Positions 15,801 through 30,800 of a stretch of DNA of 64,000 nucleotides are shown here, one piece after another. Location of the stretch: contig OY987264.1 of assembly GCA_963920665.1 (NCBI GenBank), positions 30,484,906 through 30,548,905 of the forward strand, read 5' to 3'. The notes beneath the pieces were generated by a model. The model saw nothing but the letters and a program-made list of their open reading frames with translations. It had not been told where the DNA came from and searched no databases. Position numbers and translations under genes: made by a program. Source of the DNA: Straminergon stramineum (Eukaryota > Streptophyta > Bryopsida > Hypnales > Calliergonaceae). Each line of letters opens with the position of its first letter. Position 1 is the first letter of the stretch.

Positions 15801-18800
15801 GAAAATGACAAATACATTGCTTAATGCAAAATATGCTTAAATGAAGTTTCTACCATTAATCACAATTCAATAAAAAAAATCTTATAAACTTTGTCTTTTA
15901 ATTTACTTTGATTTATAAAAATGAAATGACAATAGAACAATTATACTATAAGTTTGTCTATTCATCAATCCAAAATTCAAAGTTTTTAGCTACCTTATAT
16001 ATTTTAAAATTCAAATTAATATATAACTTTATCATATTTTAAATAAAAATTTGATTATACTACAATAATGAAATAAATATAATAAAAAAAATTGTATTTT
16101 TAGAATGTTTATTTATCCATTTTGATTTTTGAATCATTCCATATATTATTAATTGAATGTTTATGATTTTTAATACTTTGGATGAATCTTACAGCTTTTT
16201 TTGGAGCAACAACTTTTGCAACATTTGCATAAACATCCATAGCCCTAACCCACATGCAAAGACTTGTGGCTGCTTTACTTTGTTTTAAAACAAATTCAGG
16301 CAAAAAATTTGGGTTATTTATATATACTGATAATTTCTTTTGTGTTAATTCTGTAATGTTATCTTTATCAAACTCAATTAGAGATTTAATAAATCCTGTA
16401 TCACCCATAATCTGGTAAAAGAATAGTCATACAACAGAATTAAAATACATTTATATAAAAATTGTAATATATTAAGGTATAATTTTTGGATAAAAAAATT
16501 TATACACAAGAAAATTCATTCATCTTTTAGATTGAAGAGGGGTATTAAGGGGACCGATACTAATTATTCGACATTTCGCACTATATAAATATCTACCTTT
16601 ACTGTACATCAGTAGTTATTGAAGTATCCCAGAGATGTGTACATCATGTTTCAAACATCTACAATTTTCTGCAATCAGTCCCTTTAATTTTTTGGTCCCC
16701 TTAATACCTCTATTCAGTGTAATACTTTAATTTGTGATTCAATTTTTTTTTTGAATTTCAAACCTTTTTAGATGTATCCCAATCAGGCTTTTGACCAAAT
16801 AGAATACAAACAGCTTCCATAGTTGTTAAAACTAAAGGTGGTGGTTTAGAAAATGATTTAATTTCAGTAATGTCATTTTTATTTAGAGAATTAAGGGCTA
16901 CTAATGCAGCATTTAATGCAGGTAAGGCTGCATCCAAATCTTTTTGAGCATCATCTTTTATTAATTGGGTAGCTGCAGCTTGTTGTTTCACTTGGTCTTC
17001 TTCAAAAGCCACGGTATCTTTTACCTATACAAAAATTTGGAATTTTTTCTTATTGACAATTACTTCAATTTACTATTCATTTTAAACAACTTCTATATGT
17101 ATAATATGCATGAATGACATCAAATTTATTTTAGTATTCACATATCACTTGAATTATAATTCAAAAGATAAGGGATCAATATACAAAACTTAGATAGTTG
17201 GATGGAATGGAGATTTATGATATTTTTATTTTGTATAAATATGTCTTTTATATAGTTTCATTAAAATAATGAAACCTATATAAACATAATTACTTCTAAA
17301 TAACATAAATTTCAAAAGTCAAACTAGTGTTTGTTTCAGCATTTATTTTTTAAAACACGGTAGTTTTATTATTTCTATAAAATTCAAATGATTAATATTT
17401 TTGTATGCATTGTATGATTTTATTACAAGAAAAATTGAAATTTCATGTAAATATTAGATGATGGGAAAAAAACCTCACGTGGATGGTACTTCTAAATATA
17501 AGATAAATTATATGACTACAAGTACATGTTCCAATACTTGGCATGTAAATCACAAATTTTCAATTTTCATTCAATCTAGTTATATTGAAATAAAATATAA
17601 TGATTTTTCTTTAAACCTTTTGTGCCGCGGCTTGATCACCAGCAACTTGTAGAAGCAATTTATTCGTAATTTCTGACTTCTCTGCAAGAATTGGTGCTAG
17701 TTCTCCTAATTCAACCTACAAATTTATTTTTTAATTACTCTCAACAATATTAAGTGATTTTGTAAATGTGGGAAATTCTTGAAATTCTATTAGTATTTTG
17801 GTTATTTATATTTCATTTTCATTCCTATATACTTTGGAATTTTGTATAAGAGAAACCTTCATTGTTGCAATAAGCTCATTTGTTTCTTTGAGCTTATTAA
17901 GTCCATTGAGAAAACGGTCTTGAGCAGCAATACTTTCAATTCTTTTTTCATTCAAAAGTGTAATGTATAAATTAACACAATCTAAATAAGATTTGGGAGT
18001 AATATAATATTTTCTACGCATTTCACTATAAAATTTGTCAGCCATTGTTGATACTGAAGTATGAATGGCAACACAAAATGATGCAATTTTTTTATTGACC
18101 TATTTCATAAATATATTATTTGAGATTATATTCATTAAATTTTTAATCATCATAATTCAAAAATAACATGTTATATATTCAATATAATATTTAAGGTAAC
18201 AAAAATTGGATTATAATTTGAATAGATCACCATCATACATATTTGTAAATTATTAGTCAGAATTCCATGAAATCATCATTTTGTTGAATTCATTCAAGTA
18301 TTGATTAATATTTGATTCATTTAGCTATGATGGCTTGATTCTTAATGTTTAGAAAAATTTGTTACTAACCTCTTCTGAACCTAAGTCAACAGATTGTAGG
18401 AAAAATGCGCTAACTGAAAGAAGTGCTTCTTCTGGCCACTCGTTAAACCAATCAATTGTTGTGCAATTGATTAATGAAGGAAATTGTCTACACCGACCCC
18501 TAAAAGCATCACCTATAGGACTCATGCATAATACAACATGAATGTTTTCACGAGATCTATTTATGAATGAGGTATAGAGTTGTTCTTTTGTTAGTGGCAA
18601 TCCAAGAGCAAGAACATAATCTCGAATATCTGCCATAACTCGATCTTTTTCATCAGAAGTATGTAATCCGGGAACTTCTCCTGAATTCAATAAATTGTTA
18701 ACATCTTCAATGAATCCTTCATTCACAATTTGAGTATCTGCTAATAAAAATGTAACCGGAACACCATCTATACCTAAAAAAAAAAGGGAAAAATGAAAAA

Positions 18801-21800
18801 AATTAGCATAAATGTTGTACTTGGATCATACTCATGAAAATATATGAACATATATTTTTCAAATAGGTGTTATGGTATTTTTTATAATATTGGTTGTCAC
18901 CCAAAGTTTCACTCTATAATGAATTAAAGACAATTTATTTAATTTTGACCATTCAATTGAATAACATATTTATAACTAATAATAATAAGTTATAAAATTG
19001 AATCAATCATTGAATATAATTAACCATGGCAATGATGCATCTAATAATAGAGTGTCTCTCAAATATGAAATATGTATATAACTATTTGCAATCTCCATTT
19101 AAATATAAGAATTACAAGAGGGACATTAATACTTCAAAATTAACTTAACATAGAACGATCCCTTTTTTTCTAATTTTTGAATTCTTAATTTTGGATTTTG
19201 AAATAAATTTTTAATGTGGAATTTTTTATTCAAAATATGTACAAATATTCTTTAGAATGCAATTGAATCTACATTTATATTGATATTTGTTTGCATTTTT
19301 GAATCATGATTATAATTGTATAGGTTATAATGTAGCGTATTTTATTTGGAAGTATTGTTTAATAATCACAGTGTTTCCATTAAAAAAAGGACTTGACATT
19401 ATGTTTGACAAAGAATGTTTGTAATACATAGAATTCAATTTTTTTAGAGATTTACCAAAAAATCAAAACACATAATATGATATGGAATCTCTTTAGATTT
19501 TTTTTTTAAACATAAAAAAAATTTACTTCAAGGTTTCAACAATTTGGTTTGAATGATCATAGTACTTTAAGTAATTGAGCTATCCATTTTGACTTATATT
19601 AAATTATAAATTAAAAAACTACAATGATAAGTAAATCTCATCTAGCACGTGATCTATTGAAATATTTAAGCACTCAACTACAAAATTCATAATTCCAATA
19701 TCAAAATATTTGGGTGCGGCTAATCTATTAATTTACAATTTGTAATGCAATGGGCCAATGTTATGGATTTATATGTTAATATATTTCCAAATTTTAAACT
19801 ACAAAGAATAAGACCTCTTTTAAATGTAAAATTTATTTACTTTCATTTTTCACATTGTAAAATATCAATTACCTGAAATTTTGTATAAATCTTTTAAATC
19901 TTCTTGAAACTCAGCATTTCCATAACCTTTAGTAAGTTCTATTTGAAAACAACGATATTCAGCAAGGAAGCACCCGAAACGTGTAAGACTTTGTTTTCCT
20001 GATCCTCCAACTCCAACCAACATTGCATTTCCTCGAGGTTGACGTAATATACGTGCGATGCATGAAATATGGGAAATTGCATCTTTAAAGAAGACCAACC
20101 TCATGACATTTGTTGTTGTCATATTGTAGTCTTCCAAATAATCTTTCAATAGTTGTGGAATTTTTCCATAATCTAATACCTAGATTTATAGATTACAATA
20201 TAATTTAAAATATTTAATTTCTAGGATAATTCAAACTAGGATCTATTGGTATAAATTATTTGAAATTAAATAAATGCAAATGCAAATAATTAATAATTTT
20301 TTTTAAAAGACATTTGGTTAATTATAATAAAATCTTCATATAGAAAACACATAATTTTGATTTTAACAATCTTTCTAAAAAACTGAAATACATATGTATT
20401 TATTGAATATATAAATTGCAGAAAATATTAGAAAAGAATTACATAGCAATCATAATATAATTGAATTATATTAATTTTATCATTTTAATGCCCATCAATG
20501 AATATAATTTCATTTCTAAAATTTGATAAATCACAAATATTTTTCTTTCATTTCTAAAACTTTAGGATACAATTGAAAATTTATCTTTTACTAAAGTAAC
20601 CTGCTCATATCGCCGTTCTTCTCTTGCATAACCTGGTCGCAAATAATCTCCAAACATAATAATTTGATTTTCAAATACATCTTCATGACTAGATGTTTCT
20701 TCCATACTTCTTTTCAAAAGTTCATGTAAAATATTTGTAAAATATGTTTTATCAGTTTGATCAATCAATCGATCATAGAAAACACGCATACTTTCATGGA
20801 TCCAAAGCAATTTCAATTGTTTTTTGGTACCACAATCTACAGCTCTTACCATTAGAATTCCCTAAAAGACAATTATTGCAAGAAATTTGAATTAATACAT
20901 TAATGAAATAAAATATAAAAACACAAATGAAAGAAAGAATTATAAACTCTCTCTCTATTTTTAATTTCATGTATAATTTTCAATACTAAAAATATAAATA
21001 TATAGTTTTCATAGAAGAACAAGTTACCTCATGAGTTCAAGTTAGAATAGAAAACAAGATGAATGCTTAACTCTAATCCCCTATTACAAATAATACAATC
21101 TATTCTTCATCTAAAATTTGTATGTTTGAACAATGAAGATTTTTTATTTTGTTGATAGTGTAGAGAATTATATAGTACTTGTGCAACTTTGCTACATACT
21201 TTTAACTCACAAAGTTTTGAATTAAATCCATAAATTAAATGCATACAAGGCTAACTCAATAGTCCATTCAATAGCAGTGTTATTTTGTGAGCCTATGAGC
21301 ATAAGCCTTGAGTGTTGAGCAAGGATTATGTGAGCATTGAGCTTAGAGATTTGAAGAAGTACTAGAAAACTTAATAATATTTCTAAAAATAGATTCCATT
21401 AAAAAAAATTGGGACACAATTTATGATTTTTAGTAAATTTTAGTACCTATTACTGTGGTTATGTAGAATTCAGATGAGAAATATAATTTCCAATGTTGCC
21501 TAAAATATTAGAAATATATATCATGAAAATGATGAATTCAATGTCCATTTGTTTCAAAAAAAAATAAAAAATGATGAATTCAATTGATGTCAAAGATGAA
21601 TGGAGATGCAAATAAGTTTATAGAGAATATTGGTTGATCATTGTCTCATAATTGCATGGGTCCTCTAAGGGCTGATGGAAGGGTTCCAATAATTTTCTCC
21701 TGATGCATTATTGTTGAGCTTGTTTAGATTAATAGAGAAAAAAATTTCTTAACAAGAATTATTTTTATAACTAATGATCTTTGTTATAGTGAATTTTGTT

Positions 21801-24800
21801 TTAGTTGATCAATGTCTTGTAGCATGATGAATCTTTGTAGGGTCAATGGGAGGGTACTGACACTTCGTCCTTGATTTGCAGGTCAATGTACTTGTTTAGA
21901 TTTTAGAAAAAAAATTTGTCAATAGGAATTCATTATATGTGGAAAGAGCCTAGCTGCACCAAATATAATTTTATTGATCACTATCTTGTAGTAGTATATT
22001 TCTTCATGGGGCTAATGGGAGATACCTACACTTTTGTCTTCATGTGTTGGTAATAGAACTTATTGAGATTTTGGAAGAAAATATTTGGTTGATAGGGATT
22101 ATTTTTGTAAGAAATGAGCTTAGTTACACCAAATTGTTGATTAGTTGATCATTGTCCTCTTATAGGATCTCCCAAGGGTCCAATTCTTCTATCTTTGATC
22201 AAATGGTCGTTTAGTTAATCACTTCCCTCTTGTTGTTGGTTACCTCTTGGTGCCGAGAGGAGGATTGAGCACTCGCCACCTTGATGTACTACTTATTGAA
22301 CTTTGTTAGATTTTAAGAAGAAAAAAATTAGTTATGAATTTGGATTCGTTTAAAATCAATTAAGGTTGTTCCATCGCTAAGAGAAGCCCCCTAGCCACGA
22401 GGAAAAAAAAAAAAAAAAATTTCTTCCCGTAGTTAGGGGTCTCTTCTCGGAGCCAAGAGGTAACCAACAACAAGAGGGGAGTGACTATAAAAATCAAATT
22501 CTCTTAGAAACAATCTCAATCGATTGCAAGCGAATCCCAATTAATCACTAATTTTTTTTCTTAAAATCTTGTGAAGTCCAATAAGTAGCACATCAAGGTT
22601 GTTCAAAGGATCACCGTAATAGGTCCAGAGTAATAGGTCCACGGTAATAGGTACTAAAATTTACCAAAAAATATAAATTTTGACCAAAAATTTTAGATAG
22701 AATTTCTAAAAAATTATACACTCACAAGCTCATGCTCACACGCTCACAAAATAACAAACCTGGTCCATTCAATGTTCCTTTTTGTATTAGATTTTAACAA
22801 GTCTAGTTTCTATATCATCTTTAAAAGATATTAAAAATTTAAAACTTGAAATATGCCATTGCGTTCCCTTGTGTTAGAATTCAAATGACAAGATATTGGA
22901 TGCTTTTCATTTTTATTTTGTACTTTATATTTATTTTGTAGTTTAAAATTTTCATTTTTCATTTTTCATTTTTCATTCTAATCTTTGTTATTGGTAAACT
23001 TCATAGATTATTTTGGAATCTATGAAAATTGAGATAAATTATTTACATATTAGAACCATGTAGAGATTTCAAGAAAGTATTTTTAAAATTTAATCCTAGA
23101 CTTTCCACACAATTTTTTAACATAAAAAATAATAAAATCAACACATCTAGTGCAAAAACTTTTAAGTTAAGAAGATTCAAAGTCTTATAGTCTAATCATG
23201 TAAGATACACCCTCCATTTTACTTCACTTTAAATGCCTATATGTTGCAATCTATGTGGTCAAAGTATCTAAAATTTCTTCAATGAATACTAATTCTAATC
23301 TAATGCAAGATCCTTCAGTTAGATATGGACAAAACATTCAAAATTTTTACTCTTTGCAATAGAAATGGTATTTTTAAATGGTTGATGAAAAAAAGTCTTT
23401 TGTCCTTTACGGATTAAAATTGAGTTTTTAGTCCCACCTTTGCAATTCAAAGTCACTAAGAATAGTTCGTATTTATTAAAGAGCATTTAACTTTCAAAAA
23501 ACCTTAGTTTAAAAATGAAAAATTGATCAAATTTGAAATACTTGGAAAATTGAAAAAAATTGAAAAATTGAAAAATTATTTTTTTCATACACTATTGTAC
23601 GTAATCCACCAACTTGTTTGCTATGGGTTAGTACTAAACTTTTCAATTATTCTAAGTGCCCCAATGGTCATGGAAAAGAATGAAAACTCCAAGGAGTTAT
23701 ATAGAGTTTGGGGATGTCTTGAAGATTGATGTAGAATGTATGTTTGAGGCATTTACTTATGTCACTAAGATAGAACAAAACCACCCATGGATTATAACAT
23801 AATTATATTTCTGTGGATATTTTTTGATGTTCATTGTATTTGATTTTCTTACAATCTATTAAAACTTGTAATTAGAAGGTCAACATGTAGTCATTTAGAG
23901 ATTCAACAAAACCTCAAAGAAAGCTAGTGCTCATTGAAAACTAAAATGATTTTCATTTACATAGGAAACTACATTGAAATTCTATAATGAAAAATGAATT
24001 GAAAAATACCAAAATCAAATTTAGTATGAATTATATTAAGGAGTTCATGAAAGGATTCTTGATATATTGTTGGATTTACCCTTATTTAGAGATTTGAATG
24101 TTTGTGATTTCATAAGCTTTGAATCTATATGGCAAAAAATGATTCAAAAATGAAATTGTTACCACTTGTCAATAATTACTAAAATGAAAAATTCGACTGA
24201 AAATGGAATTTATTATGAGATAGATTGTCATATTTGTGGAAATAATACACTCTAGTATTTTTCACACAATTATAAAGCATATATTAAATCATTATAAATT
24301 GATACATCCACAAAATTATAGAATATAAAAAATAGTGAAGAAAGGGGTATCTAATTTGTGTCTAATTATGATATTTGCAACATATATCCATTAACAATAT
24401 AAATCATACTATCCCATGAATCAAAGTAATTCTTATATTTTGTTTGTTTCCATACATAAAAAATCTTTAAATAGAGGGGTCCATAAATTAACAATATTAT
24501 AAGCATGACATTGGCAAGTGCAATATAATAGTGTGTAAAATTTTATCATTTATCAAATTAAAAATAAAATTTAGAACTCAAAATTTGAAAAACAGGAAAA
24601 AAAATATAACTTTAAGATTTCAAAGACCTTCATAATTTTCTTGGAATTTGAAGTCTCTAGTTTAGCTTGCAAATATTATGCATATAATAATAATATTTAT
24701 AATTCATAGATTTATAGATTCAAAATATAGCTCAGAAATGGAATTCATGTTTGTATTTGAATGTTAAAAAATTTGAACCTACATGTTGGAGTATAGAGTT

Positions 24801-27800
24801 TTGATGTATAATCATCCAAAGAGTTTTGAAAAAAAAATGAGAAAAAAGATAGAAATGGGACTAAAATGCATGCTTAACTATCATAACTTCATCGATTATA
24901 CAATATGTTAACAATGACTTTTGAATACAAAAAATTCACATTTACTAATAAAAATTAATATTTTTGATTGTGAGAATTTTCCAATATTGAAATTGAGGTT
25001 TTACTCATTGCACAAAAGAGAGTTTATAGCATTCTAGTTAATAGGGAAAAGATAGACATTTGAAGTTTGAAGCAAGGCTAAAGATATTGAATTTTTCAAG
25101 TTTTAATCTCAACATAAATTAGAAAATTGGTTGTTCGAAGCCATTGAGCTATAGAAAATTTCATCCAAATTAACATCAAACTCATATTTTTACTTTTAAA
25201 AATTGTTTGTCCATATTATACTTTATCTTTATTTTGCTTTTGCTTTTGCTTTTAATTGTTTTTTTTGCCAATCTTATAATGATTTTTGTATGCCAATCAA
25301 ATTTAAGCAAAAAAATTATAATATAAAAGTTAATAGAACACATGATAATAAATGTTATTTTGTACTACAGATGATTTTTTATAATAAAGGTTGAAAAATA
25401 AGTATGTAAGGAGATTAAGGTCTTAAGGAAGGCTTAGCCATCACTTTTTTGGTAATTACAAATGACATACTAATGGTTGTGGCAATGGCATAAGGTATAC
25501 TAGTCTACCTATCTAAACCATTAAAATAGACATTTGATTTGTGACATTTGTCAAGATCTCCTAAACCCTTTGGCCAATGGGATTGTATTTAGTACTATGT
25601 AAGTGTTTTAAACTTCACCCTCTGAGTTAAAACATGCACATGGGCTCTAGTGGCTTGTTTAATCAATTATCTTTGGGTTTTTTTAATCTAAGTTCAATTT
25701 GTGTCTTCCAAGCAAAGGATACTTTGTTTGTAATATCCTCGTTGAACTTAAATCATTTAAATCTGAAGTTAAATATCTAATTAAAAGATGAATTCAAATG
25801 AAAAATCAATCTTACTTGTAGAATGTAAATGGCCCTTTCCAAAATGATAAAGCAAGTGAAATTCTAACCTTCACTAGAAGAAAACAACATCGATTTCAAC
25901 GAAATCAATCCAACGCAAAAACTGCGTTGGCTGCAATTCATTTTTTCAACCTAGCCTTTGAGTGTCCCGGTGCCATCGGGACACCCCCAACTTTGAACAG
26001 CCATAACTTCTAGCCTACTAGTCCAAATCACACATTCTTTAGACGGTTAGAAGCATCTTCTCAAGAGCTTTCCAAGAAATGTAGGACACGCTATATGCTC
26101 TTCTTATCTAGAGCGCTATTGCGCCTTGTTTTCTTGAAAGTCTCTCATTTGTCCTTTCTTAGCCTATTGCAAGGCTTGGGAAGTCACCTTCAAGACCCCT
26201 CTTGCTCACTAAGGCACTTTGGACACCCTAAGGAGATAGAGACGTGACACCTACATCCCCCAACAGTCTTTCTCTAGGTAGCTTCACCGTTGCCTGATCA
26301 ACGATAACTGAGCTGGCACTACTTTCTCCTTCTTGGTCAAGGAAGATACTCTACTAAAGAATCTTGCAGAATTCGCAAGACACTTTTGCTTCAAAACTTT
26401 TTGAAGCCTCTGAAATCACAATCTAAAGTTCTACAATCATGTAGTTGGTCATTTTTCATATTCTTTGATGATTTTGCATTATAGGGCTTGGGAAAATGTG
26501 CGAGGACAAATTTTGTCCTTAAGGTCGTTTTGGGGTTAAATGAGAGACAATGTTTGAGAGATAGAGTGTAGAATAGATTCAAATTTTTGTTCCTTCAATT
26601 TTGCATTGAAAATTAAAAATTGGGGTTGTGGCGCCAACTACCAACCCCTTTTGCTTTAAACCAAAATTTCCAAATCAAATGGTCATTCATAGATACCTTG
26701 TTTGGATGGTTGATTATTTGTTGTTTGAATGTTTTGCTTTTGTATCAATGTCTAGCTTCCTCTCTCAATGTTTTGGCTTTTATCTTATTGGATTGGCTTG
26801 TTGTTTGGTCTCTTTTTTCCCAGCAACCATGTGGCGGGTTGTGATTGGTTGCAATGTCATTGGCTCTATCCATTGATGATGGTTTCATCCACTAATGTTG
26901 GTTTTGTCTCCTACTACTAGTTCTATTTGGTGATGCAAGTTTTGTTCTAATTTTTGGAAAATCAAATACTAAAGAGAAACAAATAAAGTCGAACTCAGAA
27001 TACTCTTCTTTAGAGATTTTTAAATATTTTGGAAAACTACGAAATCATTCTATCTACTATGGAACTTATCTAATCTAATAATTTGAGGAAATTCCTTTCT
27101 AACTAATGCACTATTGTTGGGATTTTCTTAGAATAACAAAAAAAACTAAACAAATCAAAGTAACATCATACAAAGAGTCACAAACTGTAGAAGCAAAGTA
27201 TGTTGAACACTTTGTTCCAACAAAAAAGGAAAAAAATAAAAGAGTTTGAGTCTTAAATAGTTAAATTGCTACCACTTGACATTCTTTTTTACCAAATTTA
27301 GACTTTTAAATGTCAAAGCTTTGTCATGCGGGAGTGACCCCAAGTATAAATGGTGTCAAATGGACAATTTGAAAGTATCTTGAGAATTTAAATTCTACAG
27401 AAGGTACACATGACAATGTTTAACCAAACATTAGATCTAATTTTTCATAAAATTTAGAAAAGTTGAAATTTAATTGCTAAAGAAGGTACACATGACAATG
27501 TTTAAACCAAACTATAGTAATTAAAGTCCCAATTTCTGTTATACAACAAATTTTGGGCTAAAATTAGTCTAATACACTTTTGGCAAAGTCAGGCTTTGCT
27601 ACTTTCATCATATTAGTACCAAATGCTTTTTGAATACCACTATGTGTTGTTGTTGGTTTTGTTTTTGTTTTTTTTAAGAAATCTTAAAGCAAATTAGAGT
27701 TTGGAGGTCTATCCCTTCGAAACTCACAAAAAACAAAGGAAATCAAACTTAAGGAAATCAAATAGAAATTAATTTGAAGGGACCCTCTTGTCTTTCAAAG

Positions 27801-30800
27801 TACACAAATAAAACGTAGAATGAAATTCGGCTAGATCCCAACCTCAATTAATGCTCCGACCATATTGGTAATACGAAAACAAAAGAAGTGAAAGCAAAGC
27901 TTGGGTATGAAAATGAGGGTATCGACAACCTCAAGGGGGGGGGGCTTTTATACTTGTCTCAGGTCCTTCTTTGGTAAGTTAATGGTAGAAAACATTTACT
28001 TTTAATCTCTACATATTTGCTAAACTACCCTAAAGTATTCTCTAAATAATCTTTGTTTCATGAAAAAAATCTCTAGAATTCTCTCCATTTAGCTAATAGA
28101 TCTAGGTCAAATCAAATCCAAGATCTTTTGAAAATAATCCTAATTAACCTAGATATTTTGCTAATTCATCCAAAGTTATTTCTAAATTGTCTTTCTTTAG
28201 ACCAAAGATGGTTTGTTACACAAGAAAAGAGATCTTGACCAAATCCAATTTGGGATTTTCTAAAAAATATTTGCAAAATTAACTTTGAATTATCACAAAT
28301 TACAACTGAAAAGTCAAACTAAGAGTTGAACCCTTTCTATCTTCTAAGGAACAATTTTAAATTGAAAACTAATTGTGCTATTGTATTCAGAAGATCCAAA
28401 TTAGCTCAAAGGTCTTCCACCCTCTACTTCCAAGCCAATCCCGCTCATAAAAAACACTAACAGTAATTCCAAAGAAACGAACTAGCTAGGGTTGTCCAGA
28501 AGGTTTGTGAGAGTAAGTAAAGATTCTTCATTTGCAATATTTGGACACCATAAGCTCTTGGTAAGCTAGTCAATTTGCTGCCATATTCTAAATTCTTTTT
28601 AAACTTGATCTCGTTGTTGATTCTGGTACTTCGGATAGTCGAAATGTCTTCAAACTTGATAGGGTGCTTTATTAGCACACAAAACCCTATCCTGATTTTT
28701 AATGGGATTTTACCGTAATATGGGTACTTTTTAGGAATTTACGACCATGTTTAAAGGTGGTTGATTTCTTGCGGAGTCATCATGAATATTTCGGAAAAAT
28801 CTGAAATTTTTGGGTAACTTCTAAGAAACTTCCAAAACCAAAATCAAACATTACATTTTACTTTGCACTGTTCATATGGAAGCTAAAATTAGCAATTTCC
28901 TTTTAATATTCACCTGAGTGGGAAATCATTCTCGTACCATGGAATCTTGAAATAATTGGCTCCAATGTCACCTCTTGGCATGCTTTTAATCTAAAAGCAC
29001 TTTTCTTCATACTCCGGTCACTCTCCCTTCACCTTATTTGCATTATCGTTCAATATTCTATAAGTTAATTGCAAATAAAAATTTGTCAATCTAAATTCTT
29101 CATGATAGATGGTGACCTTTAGTAATACTCTCCAAACCTAAAATAGACTTTAATTAGTTTGCCACATGCATTTACATGACCAATTTAGCATGGACAAAAC
29201 CCTAGGACTAGCTAATACTCTAACCCTTAATTTTCTAGGAATCACTTAATCCCTAAAGGACCAACTTGCGTTTTTTGTTTGTATAGCAATTTTGGGAAGG
29301 TATGTGTAGCTGGAGATTTCCATATTTTTTACCCAAATTTTAATAGAAGATGGGGACGATGAATATCTTTCACATGTAGTGAATCTCATGACTTTTGGAA
29401 ATATGAGTCAAAAGTTATGGCCTAATATGTTTCTTTTTATCATAACTCGGCAGTCTGGGCAAATTAAAAAAATCATTTTTTTTAATCAAAAACTGAAATT
29501 TGAAATTGGTTTTCTAGAGTTATATATACTTGGAAAGCTTTGAGTCATTCCATTTTGATCAAGGAGTCAAAAGTTATGAGGATTTTTTGTTTGCGGGCAA
29601 TTATGGATTCTCTACTCTAAGATAAATTTCAAAGTCCTTCTCTTACTCAATTTTCAATATTTTTGAAAAAAAAAAAAAATCATACAATGTAGATTGTTTA
29701 TTATAAAATTTCAACCATTGGGATTGGCATTTTTCAATTCCATCATTAAATTCTTAACAATTTAGTATTTTGAATCATTCTCTACTACTATCTACTTACT
29801 ATTTTTTTCCTATATGTTGTACAAATCCAAATGATCTAAACATTTTCAAGCATGTGGCCAACTTGTCTAGGAAAAAGAATCTAAAGAAGCACCACCATTT
29901 TGAACATTTTTTCACAGAAAAGTGAGCTTGTGAAGTGCAACTGGCTTGTTTTTTGCAAGGCCCAAAAAATGATTTCAATGAATTTCAATGCTTATATCTT
30001 GCAATCCATGCGGTGTAAATTTCTGAAATTTTTACCACATGCTCTCAAGTTAGTATACTACAAGATCCTACGGTTAAATGTGTCAAAAAAAAGTTATTTT
30101 TCAAAAATTTGGTACTTGTACTAAAAATGGCAGTTTTGAAGCATTTTCAGTGAATACAAAGTTGTAGAACTTTAGGGGTTAAATAGCCTCTCAAACTCTC
30201 ATCTAGACACTAGAAGTAGGGAATCAAAGTATTTCGGATACTTTGTACTTCTAGGATGACCCCTCACTATATTGGTAGGGACTTGTACCAAATACCACTC
30301 AAATACTCTTTTTACATTTTTTTCACATAAATACACTCAAAATCTAACAAAAAACAAAACAAAGAAAACCATAAGTTCCAAGTACCAACTTGAAGGCTCG
30401 CACCATACCAATCAGCCAACTGGAAGCTAGGTAGGCTAGGGTAGGGAGGGGGATTTGATCACCCCTCTCTAGAACTAAAATTGGAATCTTTTTTAAAAAC
30501 AAAACAAAAACACACTTAGAGAATATTATAAAAGAAAATTAGAATTGGATAGAAGTACAATGGAGGCATTTTATAAGAAAATTTGGAATTTTAGAGAAGA
30601 AATTAGAGAAGTAGAATAGAAATAGAAATCTGATTTATAGGGTAGAAGATTAGCCATTGTAATTAGAATTAGAGAAGTTAGAATAGCAATACGCACCTAC
30701 TAGTAAAAATTAGCAACTTCTAAACTCACCATTCTTTCTCTCAACTACTATAGGAAGAAGTAGCGTTCAAAAACTCAAAATTTGAATGATAGAATGAAGT

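Larger units (their letters stand above)
14071..16192. other. Intron 26
   Basis: 2,122 bp separating the microtubule-binding tip from the returning stalk helix. It contains a 266-bp inverted-repeat element (14246-14511) and a family C repeat (14755-15297). The rest is featureless AT-rich sequence. Confidence 0.7.
21273..22762. mobile_element. 1.49-kb terminal-inverted-repeat transposon with 11-bp target duplication
   Basis: Flanked on both sides by GTCCATTCAAT (21262-21272 and 22763-22773). The ends are inverted: left AGCAGTGTTATTTTGTGAGC, right (other strand) CAGGTTTGTTATTTTGTGAGC. A second inverted pair (GTAAATTTTAGTACCTATTA) lies at 21433-21458 and 22639-22664. The interior carries a degenerate tandem array and an inverted TTGTTGGTTACCTCTTGG pair around a poly-A run. 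No transposase frame, so non-autonomous. The duplication length suits Mutator-like elements (9-11 bp) better than hAT (8 bp); the family is unresolved. Confidence 0.85.

Noticed and set aside
25600..26300. LTR retrotransposon read on the minus strand (TGTTGGGGGATG start)
   Set aside because: No second terminal repeat, primer-binding site or gag/pol frame was found, so it is kept only as an unclassified island.
26620..26876. Two overlapping hydrophobic open frames on the + strand
   Set aside because: No recognisable domain, in a GC-richer repeat-like part of the large intron, with no splice or start context.
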